Counted from the stretch's first letter, positions 31,182-38,929 are shown. The stretch is 64,000 bases of DNA from Pelomonas aquatica (GCF_026712205.1 NZ_JAPPUW010000001.1:124001-188000), one strand, 5' to 3'. Numbers and translations: made by a program. Notes: generated from the letters alone by a model not told the origin.

Positions 31182-31927
31182 AGGTTGTCGACGGGCGCGT
31201 TCGTGTCGTACATGTTTTCGATGTACCTGATCACGTCCGAAGCCGTCCAGGGCTGGATGCAGCTCAGGGAGCCGGGGCAATAGGTGCCCTTGCTCCTCAG
31301 CTGCCCCCACATGTCGACGACTTGGGCCTTGGTCAGCGGGTATTTGGCCGCGGAGCCCTGGAAGTAGCCCGCATTCAGCCAGGCACAACTCAGGTGCCGC
31401 AGCAACTGGCCCAGGCCGCCCGGCCCCCCGAACATGGCGTCATTGGGCGACTTGATGACCCACCAGAGGCTCACATCCCCCTGATATGTGCCGATCGGGG
31501 TCCAACCCGTGAAGAGGCTCTGGATGGTCGTTCCCTGGTTGCTGATGTCGGCGAACGAGACCTGGTTCAGGCTCGTCGTACAGGTGACGATCGTGCCGTT
31601 GAACTGCGGGAAGACGGCCCCGGCCGTCTGCCAGTTGGGCGAATGCTGGGGCTGGACCCAGTAGCCGGGCGAGAGGCCGCCGGAGCAGGTGGTGCCGGTA
31701 CCGGGCCGCGGGCTGGTATTGCCGCTCATCATCGCGGACGGGCTCTGGCAGACCCCGCCGCCCAGCGCCGATTTGGCGCTGACGGCCATCAGCACGCCCG
31801 CGCCGCCACCGACGGCGCGGAACAGGCGCCGGCGGCCGACGTTCACGGGCGTCGCCGACGAGGTGCTGACCACTTGCGGCGCGCTGGGCTGCACGCCCTG
31901 GTCACCTTCGAGCCGATTCTTGATCAT
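31169..31927 (-). CDS. Tat-type exported Cys-containing protein of the HPr-rel-A operon
   Basis: A 252-residue protein whose first 60 residues hold a twin-arginine-like signal (GRRRLFRAVGGGAGVLMAVS, then AKSALGG). The mature part has seven cysteines (in GVCQS, TTCSGG, VTCTTS, LSCAW, TYCPG, LSCIQ, NLCKK), many Trp and Gly, and reads SPGYWVQPQHSPNWQTAG and WTASDVIRYIENMY. No named family was recognised. ATG at 31927 has GGGGA upstream; a longer start at 31957 is possible. The 3' end overlaps the PqqD gene by 13 nt, so it is the first gene of that operon and a likely partner or substrate. Codon use is slightly less GC-biased than its neighbours. Confidence 0.7.
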   Translation of the reverse strand: MIKNRLEGDQGVQPSAPQVVSTSSATPVNVGRRRLFRAVGGGAGVLMAVSAKSALGGGVCQSPSAMMSGNTSPRPGTGTTCSGGLSPGYWVQPQHSPNWQTAGAVFPQFNGTIVTCTTSLNQVSFADISNQGTTIQSLFTGWTPIGTYQGDVSLWWVIKSPNDAMFGGPGGLGQLLRHLSCAWLNAGYFQGSAAKYPLTKAQVVDMWGQLRSKGTYCPGSLSCIQPWTASDVIRYIENMYDTNAPVDNLCKK

Positions 31928-31953
31928 GCAATTCCCCTGCGTGCCTACGGTGT

Positions 31954-31976
31954 GCAAGCCAAACGCTTGCGGTCAA
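31954..31976 (-). promoter_or_regulatory. -35-like TTGACC plus inverted repeat ahead of the HPr-rel-A operon
   Basis: On the minus strand TTGACC (31976-31971) is followed directly by GCAAGC-gtttg-GCTTGC (31970-31954), a 6-bp inverted repeat spanning the usual -35/-10 spacer. No clear -10 follows, so an activator or repressor site is as likely as a core promoter. It lies 27 bp before the ATG of the exported protein. Confidence 0.4.
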
Positions 31977-32120
31977 ATTATCAGGTGGAGCTGCGCCCGC
32001 CGCTCCCCCCCCAATCAGGGTGAGGAGCAATCCGGCGGATGATGAGAGACCTCGTAACGGCCCAGCCGTTGCAGCGATGGCGGCTCCGGCTTGCCGACGC
32101 CGAGCCGGATTCGCAGAAGC

Positions 32121-32342
32121 TCAGGCGCTGCGCCGCGAAAGCCAGCCCAGCGGCGAGTCCTGGGACGCGCGCGGCGCCTGGGATTCGAGGAAGTCGCTTG
32201 GCGGCTGGCTGCGGTATTCGCTGACGTCGCCGTCGTCCAGGCAGGCATCGAGGCCGAAGGCGGTGCCGAGGTCGGCCGGATCGGGCTCGCGACGCGCGGC
32301 AGCGTCACGGCGGAAAAAACGCAGCGCTGGGACGAATCGCAT
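32121..32342 (-). CDS. 73-residue peptide upstream of the HPr-rel-A operon
   Basis: A 73-codon frame from ATG 32342 (Shine-Dalgarno AGAGG 6 nt upstream) to TGA 32121-32123. The N-terminus is basic and aromatic (MRFVPALRFFRRDAAARR), the middle acidic (GLDACLDDGDVSEYR), and the C-terminus ends SPLGWLSRRSA with a penultimate Ser. No family was recognised. It lies on the same strand and just upstream of the exported protein, PqqD, kinase and nucleotidyltransferase genes. Size, leader-like charge distribution and position make it a candidate precursor or carrier peptide for that system. A long overlapping frame (32015-32581) looks like a shadow. Confidence 0.55.
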   Translation of the reverse strand: MRFVPALRFFRRDAAARREPDPADLGTAFGLDACLDDGDVSEYRSQPPSDFLESQAPRASQDSPLGWLSRRSA

Positions 32343-32635
32343 GGCAAACCTCTTGGGGTGGACTGCCGACAACCGCATCGGCTCCGTGCAGCCAGTGTGG
32401 GGGATGTGCATGACAGCGGAACGCCCATCTGTGAGTAAATATTGCCGCTTGTGCAAATACCACACACCCCGCACGGGCCGCCACCCCAATAGGCATCGGG
32501 GTTCGTGGCCGATCTGCATCGGCCGGCCGGCGTTGCTCGATTGCAAATCGAAGACATTGCTCCCCAGCTCTGTTGATCCAAATGGCGGTCGATGGGATTA
32601 AGCTCCGCGCTCCGTCTGCCCCCGGGCTTTCCCGC
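32343..32635. other. Lower-GC intergenic region with a 15-bp palindrome
   Basis: About 290 bp with clearly lower GC than its surroundings separate the 73-aa peptide gene (minus) from a small membrane peptide gene (plus). It contains the perfect palindrome TCGATT-GCA-AATCGA (32537-32551), a possible operator, and AATATTTAC-rich sequence at about 32436-32446. A minus-strand frame with many Cys/Gly codons crosses it, but its continuation overlaps the peptide gene out of frame and it is not called. Confidence 0.4.
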
Positions 32636-32815
32636 ATGACATCAGCAGTACTCAAATGGCTCGCCAACGGCGTGATCGGCCTCGTCGTGGCCAGCACGCT
32701 CTGGATGGCCGAGGCAATTCCATCCAGCCCGCGCGGCGCCGCATCACTGATGCTGGCCCAGATGGCGGCCTCGGCCGACCATGCCGCCTCGGCGCCGTCC
32801 ACCATCCCGCATTGA
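32636..32815 (+). CDS. 59-residue predicted single-helix membrane peptide
   Basis: From ATG 32636 to TGA 32813-32815. One hydrophobic helix follows a short start (MTSAVLKWLANGVIGLVVAS, then TLWMAEA); the tail is Ala/Ser/Pro-rich and ends in HAASAPSTIPH. A longer frame from 32573 is possible. No good Shine-Dalgarno is present. Its stop codon abuts the stop of the convergent argP gene (TGA|TCA). It resembles the one-helix peptide at 18274 in size and plan but not in sequence. Function unknown. Confidence 0.45.
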   Translation: MTSAVLKWLANGVIGLVVASTLWMAEAIPSSPRGAASLMLAQMAASADHAASAPSTIPH

Positions 32816-33721
32816 TCAACCCAGGGCCTGCCGCGCGCCTTCGGCCAGGGCCAGGCCGATCTGGTCCAGCAGCGCGCCACGCCCCTGCAGCTGCCACTGA
32901 TGCCAATACAGGGCGACGTCGATGCCGGTCTCCGGCTTCAGCACGACGAGCCGCCCCACCTGCACCCAGGGCCGCACCTGGATCTCGGGCGCCACGCCCA
33001 CGCCCCAGCCCATGACGGCCGCGTTCACATAGGCCTCGCTGGACGGCACGAAGCGCTCGCGCAGCCGCGGTGAACGCACGCCGAAGGCCTGCGACACCCA
33101 CTGCGCCTGGCTGTCGTCCTTGCGGTTGAAGACCAGGAAGGGCGTGTCGGCGAAATTGCCCGCATGCAGCCCGTCGGGCAGGCGGGCGGCGCAAAAGTCA
33201 GGGCTCGCTACCGCCACGTAGCGCATGACGCCAAGCGCCTGCACGCGGCAGCCCCGCAGCGCCTCGGCCACGGTCGACACGCAACCCAGCACGGCGCCCT
33301 GGCGCAGGCTGTCGTGGGTGAAGTCCTGGTCGTCGACGACCAGCTCCAGCCCGTAGCCCTCGCGCAGGCCCCGCTGGACGAGGCCGTCCAGCGCCGGCAG
33401 CACCCAGGTCGCGAGGCTGTCGGCATTGACGGCGATGGCCAGGCGCGACTGCGGCGCGACGCGCTCGCCCAGCTCCCGGGCAACGTCCACGCGCAAAGCC
33501 TGCAACTGGCGGGCGAAACGCAGCAGCACCTTGCCGGCCTCGGTCAGGCGCAAAGGCCGCGAACGCACCACCAGCGGCTGGCCGACCTGGGTCTCCAACG
33601 CCCGCAGTCGCTGCGAGACGGCGCTCTGGGTGATCGCCAGCCGCTGGGCGGCACGCTCGAAACCCTGCTCGTCGGCCAGCGCGGCAAGGCAGTCCAGCGC
33701 GGCGGGGTCGAATTCATTCAT
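32816..33721 (-). CDS. argP: LysR-type regulator ArgP
   Basis: A 301-residue LysR protein closely matching ArgP (IciA), the lysine/arginine-responsive regulator. The N-terminus (DPAALDCLAALADEQGFERA, then AQRLAITQSAVSQRLRALE) and the effector-domain stretch LAIAVNADSLATWVLPAL are characteristic. It is divergent from an argO/lysE-type exporter gene with 73 bp between, the standard arrangement in which ArgP activates argO when arginine is abundant. No frame damage is seen. Confidence 0.93.
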   Translation of the reverse strand: MNEFDPAALDCLAALADEQGFERAAQRLAITQSAVSQRLRALETQVGQPLVVRSRPLRLTEAGKVLLRFARQLQALRVDVARELGERVAPQSRLAIAVNADSLATWVLPALDGLVQRGLREGYGLELVVDDQDFTHDSLRQGAVLGCVSTVAEALRGCRVQALGVMRYVAVASPDFCAARLPDGLHAGNFADTPFLVFNRKDDSQAQWVSQAFGVRSPRLRERFVPSSEAYVNAAVMGWGVGVAPEIQVRPWVQVGRLVVLKPETGIDVALYWHQWQLQGRGALLDQIGLALAEGARQALG

Positions 33722-33794
33722 AAGAACTACTAATGTACTGGGAAGAATATGAATGAAACTTCTTTAACACGGTCCGGCTGAGCAGAATTCGCGG
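33722..33794. promoter_or_regulatory. argP-argO divergent control region
   Basis: The 73-bp AT-rich gap between the two start codons contains ACTACTAATGTACTGGGAAG and AATATGAATGAAACTTC, in marked contrast to the GC-rich genes. ArgP binds T-N11-A-type sites in such divergent regions; exact boxes could not be fixed by eye. Confidence 0.5.
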
Positions 33795-34418
33795 ATGCCC
33801 GCGCCGCCCGCCACCGCCGTCTTCGCCCAGGGCTGGGCCATGGGCGCCGCCCTCATCCTCGCCATCGGCGCGCAGAACGCGCTGGTGCTGCGCCAGGGCC
33901 TGCGTCGCGAGCATGTCGGCGCCGTCATCGCGGTCTGCACGCTGTCGGACTGGCTGCTGATCGCGCTGGGCGTCTTCGGCCTCGGCGCCCTCATCCAGGC
34001 CAGCCCTGCGCTGCTCGAAGCCTTCCGCTTCGGCGGCGCCGCCTTCCTGCTCGGTTATGCGCTGCTGGCGGCGCGGCGCGCCTGGCGGCCCGGTGCCGGG
34101 CTGCAGGCCGCCGGCAGCGCGTCCAGCCTGGGCGCGACGCTGTCGGCCGCCTTCGCCTTCACCTATCTGAACCCCCACGTCTACCTGGACACCGTCGTGC
34201 TGCTCGGCGGCCTGGGCGCACGCCAGCCGGCCGGGCTGCGCGCGGCCTTCGCGGCCGGGGCCGGCCTCGCGTCGGCGATGTGGTTCGGCCTGCTCGGCTT
34301 CGGCGCGGCGGCCGCGGCGCCCAGGCTGCAAGGCCCGCGCGCCTGGCGGCTCATCGATGCCCTCGTCGCTTTGCTGATGGGCGCCTTGGGTTTACAACTC
34401 CTGCTGCAACCGCTCTAA
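33795..34418 (+). CDS. argO: LysE/ArgO family amino-acid exporter
   Basis: A 207-residue inner-membrane protein of the LysE superfamily that exports arginine or lysine. Six hydrophobic segments are visible; the family signature GAALILAIGAQNALVLRQGL occurs near the N-terminus, and FAFTYLNPHVYLDTVVLLG in the fourth segment carries the conserved NPxxxxD motif. Divergent from argP, which fits regulation by amino-acid level. dadA follows after 20 nt on the same strand, so the two may be expressed together. Confidence 0.92.
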   Translation: MPAPPATAVFAQGWAMGAALILAIGAQNALVLRQGLRREHVGAVIAVCTLSDWLLIALGVFGLGALIQASPALLEAFRFGGAAFLLGYALLAARRAWRPGAGLQAAGSASSLGATLSAAFAFTYLNPHVYLDTVVLLGGLGARQPAGLRAAFAAGAGLASAMWFGLLGFGAAAAAPRLQGPRAWRLIDALVALLMGALGLQLLLQPL

Positions 34419-34438
34419 GAAAACAAGAAGGGCCTCCC

Positions 34439-35713
34439 ATGAAGATCGTCGTTCTCGGCGCCGGCATCATCGGCATCGCCACCGCCTGGTATCTGCTGGA
34501 CGAAGGCCACGAGGTCGTCGTCGTCGACCGCCAGGCCGATGCCGCGCTGGAGACCAGCTTCGCCAACGGCGCGCAGATCTCGGTCAGCTTCTGCGAGCCC
34601 TGGGCCAATGCCGGCGCGCCCTTCAAGGTGGCCAAGTGGCTGCTGCGCGACGACTCGCCGCTGCTGTTCCGCCCGCGCCTGGACCCCAACCAGTGGCGCT
34701 GGGGCCTGGCCTTCCTGATGCAGTGCACGACGGCGGCCTTCGAGCGCAACGTCGAGGAACTGGTGCAGCTCGGCCGCTATTCGCACCAGTCGCTGAAGGC
34801 CCTGGTCGACCGCACCGGCATCGAGTACGACCGCCTGGAGCGCGGCATCCTGCACTTCTTCTCCAGCCAGGCCGACTTCGACAACGGTGCCGCCGCCGCC
34901 GAGATCATGCGCCGCCACGGCGTGGACCGCCGCGTGCTCGGCCGCGACGAGGTGCTCCAGGTCGAGCCGGCGCTGGCCGCCTTCGGCAGCCGCATCTTCG
35001 GCGGCACCTTCACGCCCAGCGACGAGAGCGGCGACGCCAAGGTCTTCACGCAGAAGCTGGCGCGCCTGTGCGAGCAGCGCGGCGCGCAGTTCCTCTACGA
35101 GCACGACATCCTCGGCCTGCAGCGCGCCGGCGACGCCATCGAGGCCGTGCAGCTCGCGCACACGCGCAGCGGCGAGCGCAAGGCCTTGAAGGCCGACGCC
35201 TTCGTCGCCGCGATGGGCTCCTACACGCCCGGGCTGCTGCGCCCGCTCGGCGAGTTCCTGAACATCTACCCGGCCAAGGGCTACTCGGCCACGCTGCGGC
35301 TGAAGAAGCCCGAGGCGGCCAGCGTCGTCAGCCTGCTGGACGACACGCGCAAGATCGCGATCTCGCGCCTGGGCGGCCACATCCGCATCGCCGGCACGGC
35401 CGAGCTGTCGGGCTTCGACCTCAACCTGAACTCGGCCACGGCCAAGGTGCGCTGCGCGGCGCTGGTGCGGCGCTACGAGGAGCTCTTCCCCGGCGTGGCC
35501 GACACCAGCGAGCCCAACTACTGGACCGGCCTGCGCCCCAGCACGCCGACCAACATCCCCTGCATCGGCCGCAGCCGGAAGGCGCGCAACCTGTGGATCA
35601 ATGCCGGCCACGGCACGCTGGGCTGGACCCACGGCGCCGGCTCGGGCCATGCGCTGGCCGAACTGGTCGCCGGCCGCCGGCCGGACATGGCCTTCGGCTT
35701 CTACGGTCTTTGA
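34439..35713 (+). CDS. dadA: D-amino acid dehydrogenase small subunit
   Basis: A 424-residue FAD-dependent D-amino acid dehydrogenase (DadA) that oxidises D-amino acids, mainly D-alanine, to keto acids and feeds electrons to the respiratory chain. The FAD-binding Rossmann motif is IVVLGAGIIGIATAWYL; SFANGAQIS, YPAKGYSATL, ISRLGGHIRIAG and GHGTLGWTHGAGSGHALAEL are diagnostic. ATG at 34439 follows GGGCC only, a weak ribosome site. Alanine racemase is not adjacent; here the gene follows argO, hinting at amino-acid catabolism linked to export. A family A element follows the stop. Confidence 0.94.
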   Translation: MKIVVLGAGIIGIATAWYLLDEGHEVVVVDRQADAALETSFANGAQISVSFCEPWANAGAPFKVAKWLLRDDSPLLFRPRLDPNQWRWGLAFLMQCTTAAFERNVEELVQLGRYSHQSLKALVDRTGIEYDRLERGILHFFSSQADFDNGAAAAEIMRRHGVDRRVLGRDEVLQVEPALAAFGSRIFGGTFTPSDESGDAKVFTQKLARLCEQRGAQFLYEHDILGLQRAGDAIEAVQLAHTRSGERKALKADAFVAAMGSYTPGLLRPLGEFLNIYPAKGYSATLRLKKPEAASVVSLLDDTRKIAISRLGGHIRIAGTAELSGFDLNLNSATAKVRCAALVRRYEELFPGVADTSEPNYWTGLRPSTPTNIPCIGRSRKARNLWINAGHGTLGWTHGAGSGHALAELVAGRRPDMAFGFYGL

Positions 35714-35832
35714 GGCCCCTCGTCCAAGGCGTACCTTGGCCGGTCCCCCGCGGGGACGGCGATGCTCGCGGCATCGAGCCGCGAGCACATCGCCAGGAGG
35801 GCCGGCTTGGGGCGGCCCGGCGCTCGGCCCAC
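35714..35832 (+). repeat. Family A post-stop multi-hairpin element, copy A3
   Basis: Starts directly after the dadA stop (TGA 35711-35713). It has the CCAAGG-CGTA-CCTTGG hairpin as in A1, the GGTCCCCCGCGGGGAC palindrome, and the outer stem GGCGATG / CATCGCC with inner stem GCTCGCGGC / GCCGCGAGC as in A2, so it mixes the hairpin types of A1 and A2. It ends about 11 bp before the convergent prsT stop. Confidence 0.85.
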
Positions 35833-35843
35833 TTGTGGATGAC

Positions 35844-38630
35844 TCAGAGCGTCTTCAGCAGCGCCTCGACCTGCTTCTGCTGCGGGAACTTCGGCCCCAG
35901 CTTGGCCAGGTCGTCCAGCTCGGTCTTGGCGGCGGCCTTGTCGCCCGACTGCAGCAGGATCTGCGCGAGGTTGAGGCGGTACATCGGCTGGTCGGGCTGG
36001 TCGCCGACCAGCTGGCGCTGCACGCTGATGGCCTTGGAGAAGTCCTTGTCGTTGGCCAGCACGGTGGCATAGGTGTCGCGCAGCGCGCCGTCCTCGGGGT
36101 TGAGCTTGAGGCCGCGCTCGGCCAGCTCGCGCGCGCCGGGCTTGCCGGCCTTGCTGCGCAGCCAGGCGACGTTGTTGATGAAGACGATGGCGTCGGGGCT
36201 GCGCTTGAGCAGGGCCTCGTAGCGCGTCAGCGCCCCGTCCAGGTCGCCGCGCGCCAGCGTCACGTCGGCCGCGGCGACCGCGAAGGCACCGTCCTGCGGA
36301 TGGGCGGCCTGCCACTGGGTCTCGAAGGCCAGCGCCTCGTCGCGCTTCTTCGCGGCCAGCAGCAGCGCGAACAGGCGCGGCGCGGCATCGTGGGGCTGGC
36401 GCAGCAGCGTGGCCTTGCGCAGCGCGGCGATGGCCGCGTCGAAATGCTGGCGGCCGGCCTCGATGTCGGCCTCGGCGATCAGCGCATAGGCTTCCTGCGG
36501 GTGCTTCTTCTGGCGCTCGCGCAGCGCGGCCAGCGCCTCGTCGACGCGGCCCTGGCGCGCGGCCAGCTGGATCAGCAGGCGCTGGGCGGCGACGGATGCC
36601 GGCTCGGCCTCCAGCGCACGCCTGACCTCGCGCTCGGCGCCGGCGTAGTCCTGCTCGACGACGCGCAGCTGCGCCAGGCCCAGCCAGCCGGTCGCCCGCG
36701 ACGGCGACAGCGCGGTGAGCTGGGTGTAGGTCTTGCCGGCCTGGCCCTTGTCGCCGGAGGCGAGCTGGGTGCGCGCCAGGCGCTCCAGCAGGTCGGGGTT
36801 CTGCGGCAGCGCGGCGGAAGCTTCCTGCGCGGCCTGGGCCGCGCCGGCGGTGTCGCCCAGGCGCAGCTTCTGGTCGATCAGCGCCAGCCGCAGGCCGGGC
36901 TCGGTGGGCTCGGCACGCACGGCGGCGGCCAGCACCTCGGTCACGCGCTCGGGCGGCGCCTGGGTCTGCAGCAGCAGCTCGGCCAGCGCCAGGCGGGCCT
37001 GCGGCGAATGCTCCTGGCTCGCGATGAAGCCCTCCAGGCGCTTGATGGCGGCCTCGTTGCGGCCCGCCTGCGTGTCGATGGCGACCAGGCCGAGCACGGC
37101 CGGCAGATAGCCGGCATCGGCCTTCAGCGCCGCGTCGAAGGCCGCCTGGGCCGCGGCCACGTCCTTGCGGGCCAGCTGGATGCGGCCGCGCAGGCCGTCG
37201 GGCACGGGGCTGCCCTTCATCTTGGGCGCGAGCCTGTCGACGGCGGCCAGCGCGGCGGACAGGTCGCCGCGGCGCGCCAGCGCGTTGATCAGCATCAGGT
37301 CGTAGCCGCTGCCGTCGACGTCCTTGGCGGCGATGTCGCGCAGCTGGTTCAAGGCCGCGTCGGCCTTGGCGCGCGTGGCGCCACCGCCCGCGGCGCCGTC
37401 GCGCGCGATGGCCGTCAGCGCCAGCGCCGCGCTGGTCTTGGGGTCGTCGGGACGCAGCTTGGCGGCGGCGCCGAAGGCCTGGTCGGCACCCTCGAAATTG
37501 CCCTGCATCAGCTGGGCCTTGCCGGCCAGCAGCAGGGTCTCGGCGTCGGCCTTGCCGCTGTCCAGCAGCGGGCGCAGCGTCTCCAGCGTCTTGGCCGGCG
37601 CGCGGCGCTGCAGCTGCAGGCCGGCGAACTGGCGGCGCAGCGCCAGGTCCTCGGGCGCGAGCTTGATGGCCTGGTTCAGCAGGTTCTCCGCATCGGGCAG
37701 TTCGCCGAGCTGCTGGTGGGCGCCCGCCGCCAGCCGCAGCAGCGGCAGGTAGTGGGGCATCAGCTTGAGCAGCGGCAGGGCCAGCTCGCGGGCCTTGGCG
37801 GCGTCGCCCTTGGCCAGCGCGAGCTGGGCCTGCAGGAAGCGGCCCTGCGGCTTCTTCGCGAGCGCGGGCGGCATCGCGTCGACCAGCCGGGTCGCCACGT
37901 CGAGCTGCTGGCGGCCGAAGGCCATGCGCACGAGCAGGGAGCGGGCGTCGTAGCTGCCCGGCTCCACCGCCAGCACCTGGGTCAGCACCGGCTCGGCGGC
38001 GTCGGGCTTGCCGCGCGCCAACAGCACCTCTGCCTTCAGCAGCAGGGCCTTGGCCGCCTTGGGGTTGCGCGCGAGCAGCTCGTCCAGCGCGGCCAGGGCC
38101 TCGTCCGGCAGGCTGGCGGCCAGCTTGGTGCGCGCGCCGGTGATGACGGCGCCCTCGGCCTCCGGCGTCAGCTGCAGCGCGCGCGCCGCGGCCACCTTGG
38201 CTTCGGGCAGGTTGCCCTGGGCCAGATAGGCCAGGGCCAGCTGCTGCTGCAGCCGGGACATGGCCTGCGGGTCGGCCAGGCTCTGGTCGCCGAACTCGGC
38301 GATGAGCTTGTGCGACTGGCCCGAGTTCAGCAGGGTCTCGGCCAGCAGCGGGATCAGCTCGTCGCGCGGCGCGCCCAGCTCCTGCGCGCGGCGCAGCTCG
38401 ATCTCGGCACCGGCCAGGTCGCCCCCCTCCAGCAGCGCCCTGCCCAGCCATTGCCGGCCCTTCACGCTGTCGGGGTTCTGCTGCAGCAGGTTCTTCAGCT
38501 CGATGGCGGCCCCGGCCGTGTCCTTCTGCTCCAGGCGCTTCTGCGCGGCGGCGAGCAGATCCTGCTCGGAGCGTTGGCCGCAGGCAGCCAGGGCGACAAC
38601 CAGGACGAGGGCAAAGGCGCGCGATTTCAT
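35844..38630 (-). CDS. prsT: PEP-CTERM system TPR-repeat lipoprotein
   Basis: A 928-residue lipoprotein with a lipobox (VVALAAC, Cys at about residue 20) followed by some twenty tetratricopeptide-like repeats over nearly its whole length. It matches PrsT, the TPR protein of PEP-CTERM/exosortase systems: the opening QRSEQDLLAAAQKRLEQKD, then GAAIELKNLLQQNPDS and RFLLGR-type GRQWLGRALL, are characteristic. It probably acts in the periplasm or outer membrane in exopolysaccharide or protein sorting linked to exosortase. AGGAG lies just upstream of ATG 38630. No exosortase, PEP-CTERM protein or polysaccharide gene is in the window. Confidence 0.85.
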   Translation of the reverse strand: MKSRAFALVLVVALAACGQRSEQDLLAAAQKRLEQKDTAGAAIELKNLLQQNPDSVKGRQWLGRALLEGGDLAGAEIELRRAQELGAPRDELIPLLAETLLNSGQSHKLIAEFGDQSLADPQAMSRLQQQLALAYLAQGNLPEAKVAAARALQLTPEAEGAVITGARTKLAASLPDEALAALDELLARNPKAAKALLLKAEVLLARGKPDAAEPVLTQVLAVEPGSYDARSLLVRMAFGRQQLDVATRLVDAMPPALAKKPQGRFLQAQLALAKGDAAKARELALPLLKLMPHYLPLLRLAAGAHQQLGELPDAENLLNQAIKLAPEDLALRRQFAGLQLQRRAPAKTLETLRPLLDSGKADAETLLLAGKAQLMQGNFEGADQAFGAAAKLRPDDPKTSAALALTAIARDGAAGGGATRAKADAALNQLRDIAAKDVDGSGYDLMLINALARRGDLSAALAAVDRLAPKMKGSPVPDGLRGRIQLARKDVAAAQAAFDAALKADAGYLPAVLGLVAIDTQAGRNEAAIKRLEGFIASQEHSPQARLALAELLLQTQAPPERVTEVLAAAVRAEPTEPGLRLALIDQKLRLGDTAGAAQAAQEASAALPQNPDLLERLARTQLASGDKGQAGKTYTQLTALSPSRATGWLGLAQLRVVEQDYAGAEREVRRALEAEPASVAAQRLLIQLAARQGRVDEALAALRERQKKHPQEAYALIAEADIEAGRQHFDAAIAALRKATLLRQPHDAAPRLFALLLAAKKRDEALAFETQWQAAHPQDGAFAVAAADVTLARGDLDGALTRYEALLKRSPDAIVFINNVAWLRSKAGKPGARELAERGLKLNPEDGALRDTYATVLANDKDFSKAISVQRQLVGDQPDQPMYRLNLAQILLQSGDKAAAKTELDDLAKLGPKFPQQKQVEALLKTL

Positions 38631-38661
38631 GGGGTCTCCTTGTCGGCGCGGATTGTGTTCC

Positions 38662-38929
38662 AGGAGGCTGTCGGGCTTGGGACCGGGTGCGCGCCGAGGC
38701 GAGTTGCGGGGCAAGACTAGGCGCCGGCGAGGCGTTGGATTCTCCCCAACAACGAGCCGGCAACGACGAATTGCCCCGCAAATCGCCTCGGCCCTTCGGG
38801 TTGGGTCTGCCAGGGGGCTGAGGCGTTGTTGCTCCTCCTCGCGGGCGCGAGCCCGCAGCGTCGTCGTCGCCTAGCCTCAGCCCCCTGGCAGACCCAACGC
38901 GCACCCGGCCCCAAGCCCGACAGCCTCCT
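38662..38929. repeat. Family B composite palindrome, copy B4
   Basis: Outer arms 38662-38693 and 38898-38929 form a 32-bp inverted repeat (31/32), with a sequence (AGGAGGCTGTCGGGCTTGGG...) unrelated to the 32-bp arms of B3 beyond the first few bases. Domain 1: stem 38694-38712 with 38773-38791 around GCGCCGGCGAGGC-GTTGG...CCAAC-AACGAGCCGGCAACG. Domain 2: perfect 22-bp stem (38801-38822 with 38876-38897) around the core in reverse orientation, with a GCGGGC-TCGC-GCCCGC hairpin. It lies between the divergent prsT and yegD genes and ends in the yegD -10-like box. Confidence 0.88.

Noticed and set aside
32015-32581. 188-residue Cys-rich minus-strand frame
   Set aside because: Only its first third looks unusual; the rest overlaps the 73-aa peptide gene out of frame with poor codon bias. 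The shorter gene has the better ribosome site.
19421-38850. Integron attC sites
   Set aside because: Family B elements contain GTTGGAT and CCAAC segments like attC boxes, but the paired RYYYAAC/GTTRRRY ends are not in the right places, there is no integrase, and no cassette array is present.
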